A stretch of DNA of 64,000 nucleotides from positions 1 through 64,000 of the forward strand of contig JAEXOU010000008.1 in assembly GCA_023439125.1 (NCBI GenBank). Direction: 5' to 3'. A model generated the notes under the pieces. That model was given only the letters and a program-made list of their open reading frames with translations. It made no database searches and was not told the origin of the DNA. The position numbers and the translations under genes were made by a program. Below, in pieces: positions 8,980 through 18,651 of the stretch (its first letter is position 1; the number at the start of each line of letters is the position of its first letter). Source of the stretch: Bacillota bacterium. GTDB taxonomy: Bacteria; Bacillota; Clostridia; Lachnospirales; Lachnospiraceae.

Positions 8980-9714
8980 ATGATGAGAGAACGAGTAATG
9001 ACAGACCCTAAAGAATTGGTAAGAATCGAACTCAAAAATGCAGGCTTTGATATTGATTCCATGCAAGTTCCTAAAAGGGTATATTTATTAGCAGATAGCA
9101 TTTATGATGCAATGATTGAAAAAGGATGTGGTGAATACAAATATCCTCTAGGTGGTTCGTTGTATGTTTTGAAAAACAATCAGAAAGTTGGTTTTGTAAA
9201 AGGCGAAATGTGTTCTCCCGGAATTGCTACACAGGCGGAAGACTTAGTTGCTGGCGGAGTCGAGGAGTTTATTCATGTTGGTTTGGCTGGTGGAATCAAT
9301 CAAGAACTAAACATTGGCGATGTAGTTCTTACAAATGGTGCATATAACGATACAGCTGTAGCCAGATTATATGGTTTCGACTATGATTTTCTTGAGACAA
9401 CTTCGTCTTTAACTGATGAAATGGAGCAGATGTTAAAGGAAAAAGAAATTGATGCAAAAAGAGGAAAACATTGGACAACAGACGCAGGATATCATGAAAC
9501 TTGGGGACAAATTCTTGATTATCGTTCTAAAGGAGCATTGTGCGTAGAAATGGAAGGAATTGGACTTTTTACGATTGCACGATATAGAAAATGTTCTGCT
9601 TCTGCAATATATATTATCACTGATGTTATCACAGAAGAAGGATGGAATATAGGCTGGGAAGGTAATAAATTAGATAAAACTATTAATAAAATAATTGATT
9701 TGATAGCTAACTAA
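8980..9714 (+). CDS. Nucleoside phosphorylase (uridine/purine phosphorylase-like)
   Basis: The start at 8980 is chosen because GGAGAGG lies at 8961-8967; an upstream TTG at 8959 overlaps that site. The 244-residue protein belongs to the PNP/UDP phosphorylase superfamily, which cleaves nucleosides with phosphate into free base and ribose-1-phosphate. It shows the glycine-rich stretch HVGLAGGI, the phosphate region and the nucleoside-binding motif CVEMEG near residue 189. The N-terminal 50 residues are longer than in the shortest members. Base specificity cannot be read. It probably acts in nucleoside salvage. It is followed by a 219-base gap without visible features before the racemase gene. 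Confidence 0.82.
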   Translation: MMRERVMTDPKELVRIELKNAGFDIDSMQVPKRVYLLADSIYDAMIEKGCGEYKYPLGGSLYVLKNNQKVGFVKGEMCSPGIATQAEDLVAGGVEEFIHVGLAGGINQELNIGDVVLTNGAYNDTAVARLYGFDYDFLETTSSLTDEMEQMLKEKEIDAKRGKHWTTDAGYHETWGQILDYRSKGALCVEMEGIGLFTIARYRKCSASAIYIITDVITEEGWNIGWEGNKLDKTINKIIDLIAN

Positions 9715-9933
9715 AAGCCAAAGCACAAGAACGGAAACAATTACATTAGCTTTGGGAAATTTCGGTTTAATCGTAACCACAATGGATGACTCAAAGAAGG
9801 AATAGCAAATTTCAGTTTGTCAAATAGAAAGAAAGGAGAACGTAGTAGACAGCATTTTGTGTATAATAAGTAAGAAATGTTTATTTTACAATGCTTACAG
9901 ACATACAGTACAGTCTGCTCCTAATAATAATGT

Positions 9934-10638
9934 ATGCAAAAAGTTGGAATCATCGGTGGTCTTGGACCTGCCTCTACATTAGATTATTATAATGACATCA
10001 TAAACAGATATCGAGAAATCAAGCGTGATAATCAATATCCTGAATTAGTAATTGAAAGTGTGAATATGACAAAGATGTTAGGATTTCTCGAAAGAAAAGA
10101 TTATGAGGGACTCGTTAGCATGTTATTAGAAGCAATCAATCATGTAAAAGCTGCAGGAGCAACCTTCGCGGCAATCGCATCGAACACTCCTCATATTGTA
10201 TTTTCGAAATTAAAAGAAGTTTCTCCGCTACCACTGATTAGCATTGTAGAAGCTACTTGTGAGTATGCGAAAAAACTTCATTTAAAAAAGGTATTAATCC
10301 TTGGAACTAAATTTACGATGACCAATGGCCTCTATACGAATGCTTTCCCTGCTTATGGAATCGATGCTTTCGTACCTGATCCACAGGGAATTGAAACTGT
10401 ACATAATATTATCTTTCCAAAACTAGAAGATGGGATTGTCATCCCTAAAGACAAGGATATCATGCTATCCCTAGCGAATCAGATGATTCAAGAACATCAT
10501 GTTGACGGACTCGTTCTAGGATGTACAGAACTTCCTTTAATGATACATGAGTCCGATCTTGCTACCAATGTGCTAAATACGACAAAAATCCACGTAGAAG
10601 CTATTGTCAATCGGTTAGTTCTTGAAGTGAGTGAATAA
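9934..10638 (+). CDS. Aspartate/glutamate racemase family protein
   Basis: The 234-residue protein starts with the family motif VGIIGGLGPAST. Members interconvert L- and D-amino acids by a two-base mechanism without a cofactor. The second catalytic cysteine is present in LGCTE (Cys197). The first position is Ser83 (ASNTPH) instead of cysteine. In the broad-specificity racemase YgeA that position is threonine, so a YgeA-like broad racemase is more likely than a strict aspartate racemase. The ribosome binding site before the ATG is weak. The 3' end overlaps the convergent HAD gene by 24 bases. Confidence 0.82.
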   Translation: MQKVGIIGGLGPASTLDYYNDIINRYREIKRDNQYPELVIESVNMTKMLGFLERKDYEGLVSMLLEAINHVKAAGATFAAIASNTPHIVFSKLKEVSPLPLISIVEATCEYAKKLHLKKVLILGTKFTMTNGLYTNAFPAYGIDAFVPDPQGIETVHNIIFPKLEDGIVIPKDKDIMLSLANQMIQEHHVDGLVLGCTELPLMIHESDLATNVLNTTKIHVEAIVNRLVLEVSE

Positions 10639-11436
10639 CCACTTCGCTACTCCATCGCTGTCATTGGACTCGATAATGCCCGTTGCATACTCCTTTAGTT
10701 GGCTTACTGCATTTTCGACTGCATAACATTCATCGGAGATTTGAAACATAGGAATGTCATTTACGGCGTCTCCAAATGAAATAATACGGTCACACTGAAA
10801 CATCTTCTTTACTTGCAGTATCGCGTTCGCTTTTGTTGCATTCTTTGGCATGATTTCTAACCAATACTCAGGGCGATATAACTCTTGTTGAAAGATACAT
10901 GTATAATAAGGATTTTCTTTTATGCGTTCATAGAGTGGCTGTAAATCTTCTTTTTCTCCGATACAAGTATAATAAAATACATCACCGTCGTAGAGAGTGT
11001 CTTCTCCTTCGAGAGGTCGAAGTCGTTTATCCCCTTTACGTAAGCCAAGATATCGCATTTTTCCATCATTGAGCGCCTTCATGTCAAAAGAGACTTTCTG
11101 TTCATTCTCTATGTAGGAATAAACTAACGGTGAAATATGATAACTCGCAAGTAAATCTTCCATATAGATTTTACCTTCCTTTGAGAAGGCACAGGAATAC
11201 AGAATACCACCAGTACTAGCATCAAAAACAAAAGTTCCGTTATATGCAATCACTGGTATCTTTGTCGTTAACCCCTTCGTCACGACAGAGGCTGAAACCA
11301 TTGAGCGTGCAGTCGCATATGTAAAAATCATACCTTCCTCTACCAAACGGTTGATGGTTGTAATACTAAACTCGCTAATCGTATCCTGACGATTTAATAA
11401 CGTCCCATCTAAGTCAGTAACATAAAGTGTCTTCAT
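10615..11436 (-). CDS. HAD superfamily (Cof-type, class IIB) phosphatase
   Basis: AAGGAGG lies eight bases before the ATG at 11436, giving a start MKTLYVTDLDGTLLN; an earlier ATG at 11454 lacks a site. The nucleophile motif DLDGTLLN is at residues 8-15, and the C-terminal motif FGDAVNDIPMF supplies the magnesium-binding Asp residues. Length (273) and the cap between motifs fit the Cof/YbjI group, which dephosphorylates sugar phosphates and similar metabolites. The specific substrate is unknown. The stop lies inside the 3' end of the racemase gene. Confidence 0.9.
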   Translation of the reverse strand: MKTLYVTDLDGTLLNRQDTISEFSITTINRLVEEGMIFTYATARSMVSASVVTKGLTTKIPVIAYNGTFVFDASTGGILYSCAFSKEGKIYMEDLLASYHISPLVYSYIENEQKVSFDMKALNDGKMRYLGLRKGDKRLRPLEGEDTLYDGDVFYYTCIGEKEDLQPLYERIKENPYYTCIFQQELYRPEYWLEIMPKNATKANAILQVKKMFQCDRIISFGDAVNDIPMFQISDECYAVENAVSQLKEYATGIIESNDSDGVAKWLFTHFKN

Positions 11437-11583
11437 AATATCCTCCTTAGTCATACAGATTTTCTTAGCTACACCTCCTATAAGAATTACATCTTATAAG
11501 AAGTGTACTAGAAATCAAGCTTATTCCGATCTTATCATCAACATTCTCCCACAGATTGGAATGATTTGCAACTCGAAGCGATA

Positions 11584-13575
11584 CTACCCTACAATCTTAT
11601 AATACACTTTTGCTGTCATAGCATAAACAAATGCGTAGATGATGGCAAATACAATTACGGTTCCAATAGAGCATATTGCAAACAGTGGCACATTGGTAAG
11701 ACCTAACACACTTAACAGTTTTGTGATCATCTTAAAGGCGGCTAGAACATGAATTCCAGCCATAATAATTGGCAAAAAGAAAACCATTAACACTTGGGAA
11801 TGAATTGATTTTTTCACTTCAGCCCGACTCATACCAACTTTTTGCATTATAGAAAATCGTTCTTTATCTTCATACCCCTCACTAATTTGCTTGTAATAGA
11901 TAATTAGTACAGTTGCCATAATAAACAAAAATCCTAAGAAGATACCAAGGAATAGAAATCCTCCATACATCTGTAGATAAATCCCTCTCATCTCTTGTTT
12001 ACATTCAACATATAAACTTCCGTATTCCTTTGTTTCGTTTTCTGGATTCAGTTTTTCTTCTAGTTTATCATAAATCTCCTTCTTTTCTTCATTTGTTCCG
12101 TTTGTGTCAAAGTTTACTTGATACTGGATATCACTTGCTCTTATGCCATAGGCTTCTTTTTGTACTTCAAAAATCATCTGTAACGTTTCTATCTCTGGTA
12201 CTACAATATAATAAGAATTTACCACATAGTTATTATAGTAATCAGTAAATGGGAAACTGCTTAACTTCTCTTTCACGATAAACTCTTTGTTTCCAATCGA
12301 AAAGTTCTTGATTTCATCCCCTCCATAAGCAAAAACTTCTCCATCGGATAGTTCCATCGTTTGGTTTGTCAACCGATTATAATCCTGTAATGTTGTAAAT
12401 ACTAATCCGATTGCATCACTCGCATCATAATAATTATCTGTCGTAAAGAGGAATGCACCATCAGAATTAACTGCTGATACAGTTAAACTCGTATAATCTG
12501 TTTCATTCATCATCTCGACATCAAGTTCTTTAGTCGCATTCCTTACACTGTCATAAATCAGTTCATTCATTGCTCCATCATTCACTGTACAACTTTTAGT
12601 TATAATAAAATCATGAGAATAAGTACTATCTAGGGCATCCTCTAGGCCAATATATAATGACACGGTTCCTGATACCATAACTAAAACCATCGTTGATAAG
12701 ATACAGATATTTGCTAAACCTACTGCATTTTGTTTCATTCGAAATATCATTCCTGATACAGAGGTAAAGTTTTTTGCTTTATAATAGAATTTCTTATTTT
12801 TTCTTAACGCTTTTAGAACAAAAATACTTCCTGCGGTAAAGAGACAGTACGTACCAATAATAACAAGTATAACCGCGATGAAGAAGTATGCAATTGCAGT
12901 TAATGGGGACTCTGTCGTTAATGCTATATAATAGCCACTACCAATACTACCAAACCCAACGAAAGCCAAGAACCATTTTGTTTTTGGTTCACGTTCTCCA
13001 ACATTTTGTCCTTGAAGCAATTCAATCGGCTTACTTAAACTAATTTTTGTTAGATTCGTTAATAGACATAAAAGAAAGATGACTACGAATAGAATTACAG
13101 TCTTTAAAATCACATTTGCATTTACTTCTGTTTCTAAAATCACTGGAAGGCGGATAATTTTCTCCATTGCCATTACTACAAACTTATTAAAAATGATTCC
13201 GCACAATATCCCCAAGACTAACGATATCAGTGCTGTGTAAATTGTCTCGAATGCCAAAACTTTTGCGATATGGCGTTTTTCCATACCAAGAATGTTAAAT
13301 AATCCAATTTCTTTTTTTCTGCGTCTCATCAGAAAGTTATTCGTATAGAATAAGAAAATGACAGCGAAGATACCAATTACGTAACTACCTAGTGTCATTA
13401 ACAACTGAATGTTTTCTGCCCCAGACATCTGTTTCAATCCTTGATGGGACGCAATTGAACACATATTGTAAAACAACATAATCGTAAAAATACAAGTAAG
13501 TATATATGGCAGATAAAACTTACTATTTTTTTTCATATTATTAGATGCTAACTTAGGATAGAATATTTTACTCAT
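11584..13575 (-). CDS. BceB-type ABC transporter permease (antimicrobial peptide resistance)
   Basis: The 663-residue membrane protein has the FtsX-like, ten-helix layout of BceB permeases, with a large extracellular domain between about residues 315 and 525 and two FtsX domains on either side. The ATG at 13575 overlaps the end of the ATPase gene by eight bases, so the two are translationally coupled. BceAB-type exporters remove or shield lipid II-binding peptides such as bacitracin and also form a sensor complex with their histidine kinase. The neighbouring kinase is of exactly that type. Confidence 0.9.
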   Translation of the reverse strand: MSKIFYPKLASNNMKKNSKFYLPYILTCIFTIMLFYNMCSIASHQGLKQMSGAENIQLLMTLGSYVIGIFAVIFLFYTNNFLMRRRKKEIGLFNILGMEKRHIAKVLAFETIYTALISLVLGILCGIIFNKFVVMAMEKIIRLPVILETEVNANVILKTVILFVVIFLLCLLTNLTKISLSKPIELLQGQNVGEREPKTKWFLAFVGFGSIGSGYYIALTTESPLTAIAYFFIAVILVIIGTYCLFTAGSIFVLKALRKNKKFYYKAKNFTSVSGMIFRMKQNAVGLANICILSTMVLVMVSGTVSLYIGLEDALDSTYSHDFIITKSCTVNDGAMNELIYDSVRNATKELDVEMMNETDYTSLTVSAVNSDGAFLFTTDNYYDASDAIGLVFTTLQDYNRLTNQTMELSDGEVFAYGGDEIKNFSIGNKEFIVKEKLSSFPFTDYYNNYVVNSYYIVVPEIETLQMIFEVQKEAYGIRASDIQYQVNFDTNGTNEEKKEIYDKLEEKLNPENETKEYGSLYVECKQEMRGIYLQMYGGFLFLGIFLGFLFIMATVLIIYYKQISEGYEDKERFSIMQKVGMSRAEVKKSIHSQVLMVFFLPIIMAGIHVLAAFKMITKLLSVLGLTNVPLFAICSIGTVIVFAIIYAFVYAMTAKVYYKIVG

Positions 13576-14335
13576 GAAGCACACCACCAGTCGCTATCAT
13601 ATTGAGAGTATTAGAGATTTTAATAAACATCTCCTCATTTGTATTATTCCCTTTGTAAATCTGATGGAATACTTCTCCATCCTTAATGAATAGAACTCTT
13701 TTTGCGTGACTAGCTGCTTTCGTAGAATGTGTTACCATTAAGATTGTCTGACCTTCATTATTAATTTCATTAAACATCTTCAGCAGTCCATCCGTAGCTT
13801 TCGAATCTAGCGCTCCTGTTGGTTCATCTGCTAATATAAGATGTGGATTCGTAATTAACGCTCTTGCTACTGCTGCACGCTGTTTTTGACCACCTGAAAC
13901 CTCATATGGATATTTTTCAAGAAGGTCAGCAATTCCTAGCTTTGTTGCAATTGGCATGATCTTCGCTTGCATCTCATCGTAAGATTTTCCTGCAAGAACA
14001 AGTGGTAAAAAGATATTATCTTTCAAGGAAAACGTATCCAATAAGTTAAAATCCTGAAATACGAATCCTAAATTATCACGACGATATGCAGATATTTGGC
14101 TTTCTTTAATGTTTGTCATACTACTACCATTCAGTTTTACTTCTCCAGACGTTGGTTGATCTAACGCTGCTAATATATTGAGAAGCGTTGTTTTACCAGA
14201 ACCACTCTCTCCCATAATAGCAACATACTCTCCCTTTTCTACAGAAAACGTCACATTTGATAAGGCTTGAACTTGTGTCTTATTCAATCGCGTCGTATAT
14301 ATTTTTTTTAGATTAGTTACCTCAAGTAATGTCAT
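13568..14335 (-). CDS. BceA-type ABC transporter ATP-binding protein
   Basis: This 255-residue ATPase has Walker A GESGSGKTT at 42-50, signature VSGGQKQR near 146 and Walker B LILADEPTGALD near 166-177. It matches the LolD/MacB/BceA group that pairs with FtsX-like permeases. AGGAGG precedes the ATG. A hairpin terminator separates it from the upstream kinase gene, so it probably has its own promoter in the gap at 14336-14420, as is common for targets of BceRS systems. Confidence 0.93.
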   Translation of the reverse strand: MTLLEVTNLKKIYTTRLNKTQVQALSNVTFSVEKGEYVAIMGESGSGKTTLLNILAALDQPTSGEVKLNGSSMTNIKESQISAYRRDNLGFVFQDFNLLDTFSLKDNIFLPLVLAGKSYDEMQAKIMPIATKLGIADLLEKYPYEVSGGQKQRAAVARALITNPHLILADEPTGALDSKATDGLLKMFNEINNEGQTILMVTHSTKAASHAKRVLFIKDGEVFHQIYKGNNTNEEMFIKISNTLNMIATGGVLHE

Positions 14336-14411
14336 TTGATATCCTCCTGTTTTCTACTTTATGTTCTCAATTATAAATTGTATGTGCTAATTCAACCATA
14401 ACTTTAGCTTA

Positions 14412-14449
14412 CAAACGAAAACAGAACCTTACATTTATGTAAGGTTCTG
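14412..14449 (-). terminator. Terminator between BceS-type kinase and BceA-type ATPase genes
   Basis: Perfect 13-base arms CAGAACCTTACAT (14422-14434) and ATGTAAGGTTCTG (14437-14449) meet with almost no loop. Read on the minus strand, the stem is followed by TTTTCGTTTG. It lies just after the kinase stop codon and should separate the regulatory genes from the transporter genes. Confidence 0.8.
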
Positions 14450-14454
14450 CTTTG

Positions 14455-15444
14455 CTATTCATACGTTAGGTTTGCAGTCGCAAGATACAATCGAACCTTT
14501 GTCCCCTTGGATACATCTGATTCTATTTGGATTCCATGACCAAGTCGATTCATAATCTGCTTACATAGATACATCCCGAGCCCGGTTGATTTTTTATCAT
14601 CTCTGCCATTGTAACCAGTAAATCCTTTTTCGAACACACGTGGAATATCATCTTTGGCAATTCCAATCCCTGTATCTTCAATTACTAATACGTGATTGGG
14701 TTCCATATAGATTGAAATACTACCTTTCTTTGTATATTTCAATGCATTGGATAACACCTGTTCAATTACGAATAGAAGCCACTTTTCATCCGTTAATACA
14801 GTATCATTTACACCTTCATAATTCAATGTTAATTTCTTTTGGATAAAAAGTCTTGCATACTTGCGAATCGCCTGTTTAATAATCTCATCTAGGGAATACT
14901 TCTCAATTCGATAATCAGTTGTATCACTTCCTAAACGAATATAAGACAGCACCATCTCTACATACTGCTCTATTTTAAATAACTCATTTTCAAGAGCTGC
15001 TCTGTGTTCCAACGGTTCAGACTGAAGAAGTACTTTTAATGCAGAAATTGGTGTCTTGATCTGATGTACCCATAATGTATAGTAATTGATCATATCCGTT
15101 TTTGACTGGTCGACTTTATAAATCAACTCTCTCTGTTCTTCATGCATCGCTCGAACAATTTCTTGATACTGTTTCTCTATTGCGTTATTTGTAATAGGTA
15201 ATTCATCTAGACATAAATGAATGTTTGGCTTTAACTCAAGTAATAATTTATACTTCTTAGCAAAGTGAAACAACTCAATTGCGAAAATGATCAAACCAAA
15301 AAAGCAACATAAAAGAAACGCATACGCTACAAGGGATACATCTGCATTGCCAACATAAAAAACCAAAAAGAATACGAAGGAAAACAAACAAAATAGTAAA
15401 ATAGTCTTGATATGAAGTTTTACAAACATACGTAAGATTTTCAT
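14455..15444 (-). CDS. Intramembrane-sensing histidine kinase, BceS type
   Basis: The 329-residue kinase has two N-terminal membrane helices (about 12-30 and 37-58) joined by a very short outside loop, the hallmark of intramembrane-sensing kinases. The phosphoacceptor region WVHQIKTPISALK places the active His at about residue 127. The ATP-binding part shows the N box and G boxes (DTGIGI, GLGMYLCKQI). Such kinases sense peptide antibiotics through the BceAB transporter rather than directly. It starts three bases after the response regulator gene. Confidence 0.92.
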   Translation of the reverse strand: MKILRMFVKLHIKTILLFCLFSFVFFLVFYVGNADVSLVAYAFLLCCFFGLIIFAIELFHFAKKYKLLLELKPNIHLCLDELPITNNAIEKQYQEIVRAMHEEQRELIYKVDQSKTDMINYYTLWVHQIKTPISALKVLLQSEPLEHRAALENELFKIEQYVEMVLSYIRLGSDTTDYRIEKYSLDEIIKQAIRKYARLFIQKKLTLNYEGVNDTVLTDEKWLLFVIEQVLSNALKYTKKGSISIYMEPNHVLVIEDTGIGIAKDDIPRVFEKGFTGYNGRDDKKSTGLGMYLCKQIMNRLGHGIQIESDVSKGTKVRLYLATANLTYE

Positions 15445-15447
15445 GAT

Positions 15448-16122
15448 CTACTCTCCAATCAGATACCCCATCCCTTTTTTTGTTTGAATGAAATCATACA
15501 ATTCTATTGATTCCAGTTTTTTTCTCAATCGAGTTACATTGACTGTTAACGTATTATCGTCAATATAACTATCGGTTTCCCATAATCTTGTCATAATTGT
15601 ATCACGACTTATTGTCTTACCTTTATTCTCCATCAAGATCTCTAATATTTTATACTCATTTTTTGTTAAGTCCATTATTTTTTCCTGATAAGTTAATGTA
15701 TTATTAAGAGTATTTAAGATAGCTCCATGATGCTCGAGTAAATTATTCTGATTCGCAAAATCATAAGTGCGTCGTAACATTGCTTGAATCTTAGCCATAA
15801 CTACATTTAAGTCAAATGGCTTTGCAATAAAATCATCGCCGCCCATATTCATAGCCATAACAATATTCATGTTATCCGTTGCTGAAGAGATAAAGATAAT
15901 TGGAACCTTCGATACCTTTCGAATCTCGGTGCACCAATGGTAACCATTGTAAAATGGTAATGAGATATCAAGTAATACTAATTGAGGTGAACAAGCAACA
16001 AACTCTTTTAATACAGCTTGAAAATCCTTTACACAAAAGGCTTTATATCCCCAAGTCTGAATATGCCCACACAATGAATTTGCAATCGTTTCATCATCTT
16101 CCACAATAAAAATCTGATACAT
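15448..16122 (-). CDS. OmpR-family response regulator, BceR type
   Basis: The receiver domain (residues 1-120) has the acidic pocket EDDE near the start, the phosphoacceptor Asp in LVLLDISLPF and the conserved lysine in AKPF. The C-terminal winged helix shows LTKNEYKILEILMENKG and RDTIMTRLWETDSYIDDNTLTVNVTRLR. ATG at 16122 with GAGGTG upstream is preferred to the adjacent TTG at 16125. It lies 23 bases after holA on the same strand, so it may be transcribed from the long upstream unit as well. It is expected to activate the transporter pair downstream. Confidence 0.92.
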   Translation of the reverse strand: MYQIFIVEDDETIANSLCGHIQTWGYKAFCVKDFQAVLKEFVACSPQLVLLDISLPFYNGYHWCTEIRKVSKVPIIFISSATDNMNIVMAMNMGGDDFIAKPFDLNVVMAKIQAMLRRTYDFANQNNLLEHHGAILNTLNNTLTYQEKIMDLTKNEYKILEILMENKGKTISRDTIMTRLWETDSYIDDNTLTVNVTRLRKKLESIELYDFIQTKKGMGYLIGE

Positions 16123-16145
16123 CAAGGTTCACCTCATTCGTTTAT

Positions 16146-17123
16146 TTACATTGCAACTACTTGAATTATTAGTAATTCAACTGCAATCCGATCAACTAAA
16201 CGTCCTGTTTTTACCAATTCCTCTAATTCTGTCCCAAGCTTTATGGCCTCTAACAACATCTCACTCTTAAAATTTTTCGATTGCTGAGCGTATTTATTAA
16301 CTGCAAATGGTGGAACGGACAGCTTCGTTGCGATTGTTGCATTATCCACTCTTTTTGCTTGAAATGCCTTTACTTGTAACAAAAGATTCATATGCCGTAT
16401 AAAGAGATATAAGATTGTCATCGGCTTTTCTCTTAAGGTAATTAAATCATAATACAGCTCAAGTGCTTTCGTTTGATTTTTATTCGCAATCATGTCTAAC
16501 ATCACAAACATCTTACCAGTTATTTGTTCACTACAGATTGCATCGATATCCTCGTTTGTTATAACATCCTTTTCATAGCAATAAGAGATTAACTTATCTA
16601 GTTCTGTTTCCATATTGTCCATGTTAGAACCAACTTTATTCAAAAGATAAGTAACCGTTGCTTCCGTTATCTTCTTCTGTTCTTTATTGAGTATCGAAGC
16701 AACCCATAATTTCAGGTTTTTCTCCTCCATACCATTCATCTCACTAATATAACCAATATCCTTGACCGCTTTGTATAGTCGATTTCTCTTATCGATTTCA
16801 TTTTCTATAAATACGAAATATGTTGTATCCGGCATTTCTTTTATATAATCTGCAAACGTATTGGCAGACTTAAACCATCCACTGTTTTCAATCATAATTA
16901 AACGTCTGTCACTAAAAAAAGGCATGGTTTCTGCAATGTGGATAATTTCATCCACATTGATCTCCTTGCCCTCTGCATACGTATAATTCATATCATCACT
17001 ATCAGCTAAAATAGCACTTTTTAACTTACTCTTATAAAGTCTTTTAAGATAAGCTTCTGTTCCATAGATAAGATAGCAATTTTTAAATTCATTATTTTTT
17101 ATATGCTGTTTGATTGTATTCAT
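16146..17123 (-). CDS. holA: DNA polymerase III subunit delta
   Basis: The 325-residue protein has the HolA layout: an N-terminal AAA+-like fold beginning NCYLIYGTEAYLK, a middle lid domain, and a C-terminal helical collar ending with LVDRIAVELLIIQVVA. HolA opens the sliding clamp inside the clamp-loader complex. Finding holA near comEC is a known arrangement in Firmicutes; here the lipid genes pssA and psd sit between them. GAGGG precedes the ATG. Confidence 0.93.
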   Translation of the reverse strand: MNTIKQHIKNNEFKNCYLIYGTEAYLKRLYKSKLKSAILADSDDMNYTYAEGKEINVDEIIHIAETMPFFSDRRLIMIENSGWFKSANTFADYIKEMPDTTYFVFIENEIDKRNRLYKAVKDIGYISEMNGMEEKNLKLWVASILNKEQKKITEATVTYLLNKVGSNMDNMETELDKLISYCYEKDVITNEDIDAICSEQITGKMFVMLDMIANKNQTKALELYYDLITLREKPMTILYLFIRHMNLLLQVKAFQAKRVDNATIATKLSVPPFAVNKYAQQSKNFKSEMLLEAIKLGTELEELVKTGRLVDRIAVELLIIQVVAM

Positions 17124-17137
17124 TAAAATCCCTCGAA

Positions 17138-18004
17138 TTAATATAACGCCTTTCCGATTTTCTCACCCATCTTAATGATTGTCTCATAACCCTCTTTTGT
17201 GTTCTTTAAGATATCGTCATCAATACCAACAACATCACGTTGTAAAAGTAATACAACTGTAGAACCACCAAATTCAAACTTTCCTTTTTCCTGTCCACGT
17301 TTTACAATCGCTTGACGGTGATAGTTATCAATTTTACCAACCATCAACGCTCCAACTTCCATTTGTATTACTTTACCAAAGTTCTGAGTATTTAATACAC
17401 AATAGGATCTAGAATTCTCTTTATAAATATTTACATGGTCAAGTATCACCGGATTTACTGTGTATAATCTACCTTGAATAAAATGATTTCTTTCTTTTTC
17501 TGCGTGATCCACATAACAATATCTATGATAGTTATCTACCGTTAATCTTATGATTACACAAGTTCCACCTACATATTCTTTCGCAAGCTTACGATTACGT
17601 AACATCGACTCAATCGTATAGTAGGAATCCTTTATCTTAAATTTAGAATCCAAAGAGATCGGATAAGCAGTAATTTTCCCATCACAAGGTGAGATTAAGG
17701 TTGATGGAGTTTGATCAAATGGACGTTTATTAGCCTTGATTTTACGTGTAAAAAATTCATTATACGAACTATATTTTCTTCTCTCGTACTCCTTCATCTG
17801 AATATGATTCTTTTTTACAAAGGGATCAATTAGAAATGTAGAAGGCCATGTATCTAAAAACTTACCAGCAACTTTAGAAACTGTTGGCCGAGCAAGTATT
17901 CTTAATAAAAACCGCATAGGAGCCTTAGAGTAGATAAACTCTAAAGATTTATCCTGTTTTGTATCGTTACTAATTATATTTCCTTTTCGATCTCTATATT
18001 TCAT
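17138..18004 (-). CDS. psd: Phosphatidylserine decarboxylase proenzyme
   Basis: The 288-residue proenzyme self-cleaves to make a pyruvoyl cofactor; the cleavage motif appears as FGGST near residues 245-249, with Ser248 becoming the pyruvoyl group. Conserved YHRYCYVDHAE and SPCDGK motifs are present. It converts phosphatidylserine to phosphatidylethanolamine at the membrane. It follows pssA by 25 bases, so the two consecutive steps of the pathway are encoded together. GAGGT precedes the ATG. Confidence 0.95.
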   Translation of the reverse strand: MKYRDRKGNIISNDTKQDKSLEFIYSKAPMRFLLRILARPTVSKVAGKFLDTWPSTFLIDPFVKKNHIQMKEYERRKYSSYNEFFTRKIKANKRPFDQTPSTLISPCDGKITAYPISLDSKFKIKDSYYTIESMLRNRKLAKEYVGGTCVIIRLTVDNYHRYCYVDHAEKERNHFIQGRLYTVNPVILDHVNIYKENSRSYCVLNTQNFGKVIQMEVGALMVGKIDNYHRQAIVKRGQEKGKFEFGGSTVVLLLQRDVVGIDDDILKNTKEGYETIIKMGEKIGKALY

Positions 18005-18029
18005 CTGTTAACCTCTGATTTCTTTTTTC

Positions 18030-18650
18030 CTATACTAATAAAACTCCAACTAGTATTGCTACTCCATAAATTGACATAATGACACAACCAGTATTTCCAG
18101 GTTTCTTCACTTTAAAGTCGAATACAAATAAGAAAGATACAATCAATAAGATAATCGAATAAAAAAATCCGGGCAAATGATTTTCGCCAATCAATTCACG
18201 AATAATATATGCACTTGGAAGTATCATTGAAATCGTTGTAACTGGTAGACCTTGGTAATACTTTCTGTGTTCTGTCGTTTGCTGCTGTCTTGCCATTTCC
18301 TTTACATTAAAGTAACCCAAACGAATTACCGCTGCTAACACAAATATAACTGCTGCTATCGTACCTAAAGTACGGTTGCTACAAGTATAATATCCGAATA
18401 ATCCTGGTAATACACCAAAGCAAATCAAATCACATAAAGAATCAATCTGAATACCAAATACTTTTGCTTCTTCGGATCGATTTTTCATTGCTCTAGCGAT
18501 TTTACCGTCAAACATGTCACAAGTTCCTGAGATGATTAAGCATAATAAAGCCCATCGATAGTTCCCTTGAAATATTTCTGTGATACCTATCATAGAAGAT
18601 GCTAAGCCCACATAAGTTAAGATTACCGAATAATTATAAAATCCTATCAT
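18030..18650 (-). CDS. pssA: CDP-diacylglycerol-serine O-phosphatidyltransferase
   Basis: The protein (206 residues) is a multi-spanning CDP-alcohol phosphatidyltransferase. The catalytic motif DGKIAR at 48-53 continues to G66, D70 and D74. The spacing between AR and G is four residues longer than the common form of the motif. It makes phosphatidylserine from CDP-diacylglycerol and serine, the substrate of the next gene. I prefer the ATG at 18650, directly after the upstream stop with GGTGG nine bases before it; GTG codons at 18665 are an alternative. Confidence 0.92.
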   Translation of the reverse strand: MIGFYNYSVILTYVGLASSMIGITEIFQGNYRWALLCLIISGTCDMFDGKIARAMKNRSEEAKVFGIQIDSLCDLICFGVLPGLFGYYTCSNRTLGTIAAVIFVLAAVIRLGYFNVKEMARQQQTTEHRKYYQGLPVTTISMILPSAYIIRELIGENHLPGFFYSIILLIVSFLFVFDFKVKKPGNTGCVIMSIYGVAILVGVLLV

Positions 18651-18651
18651 A

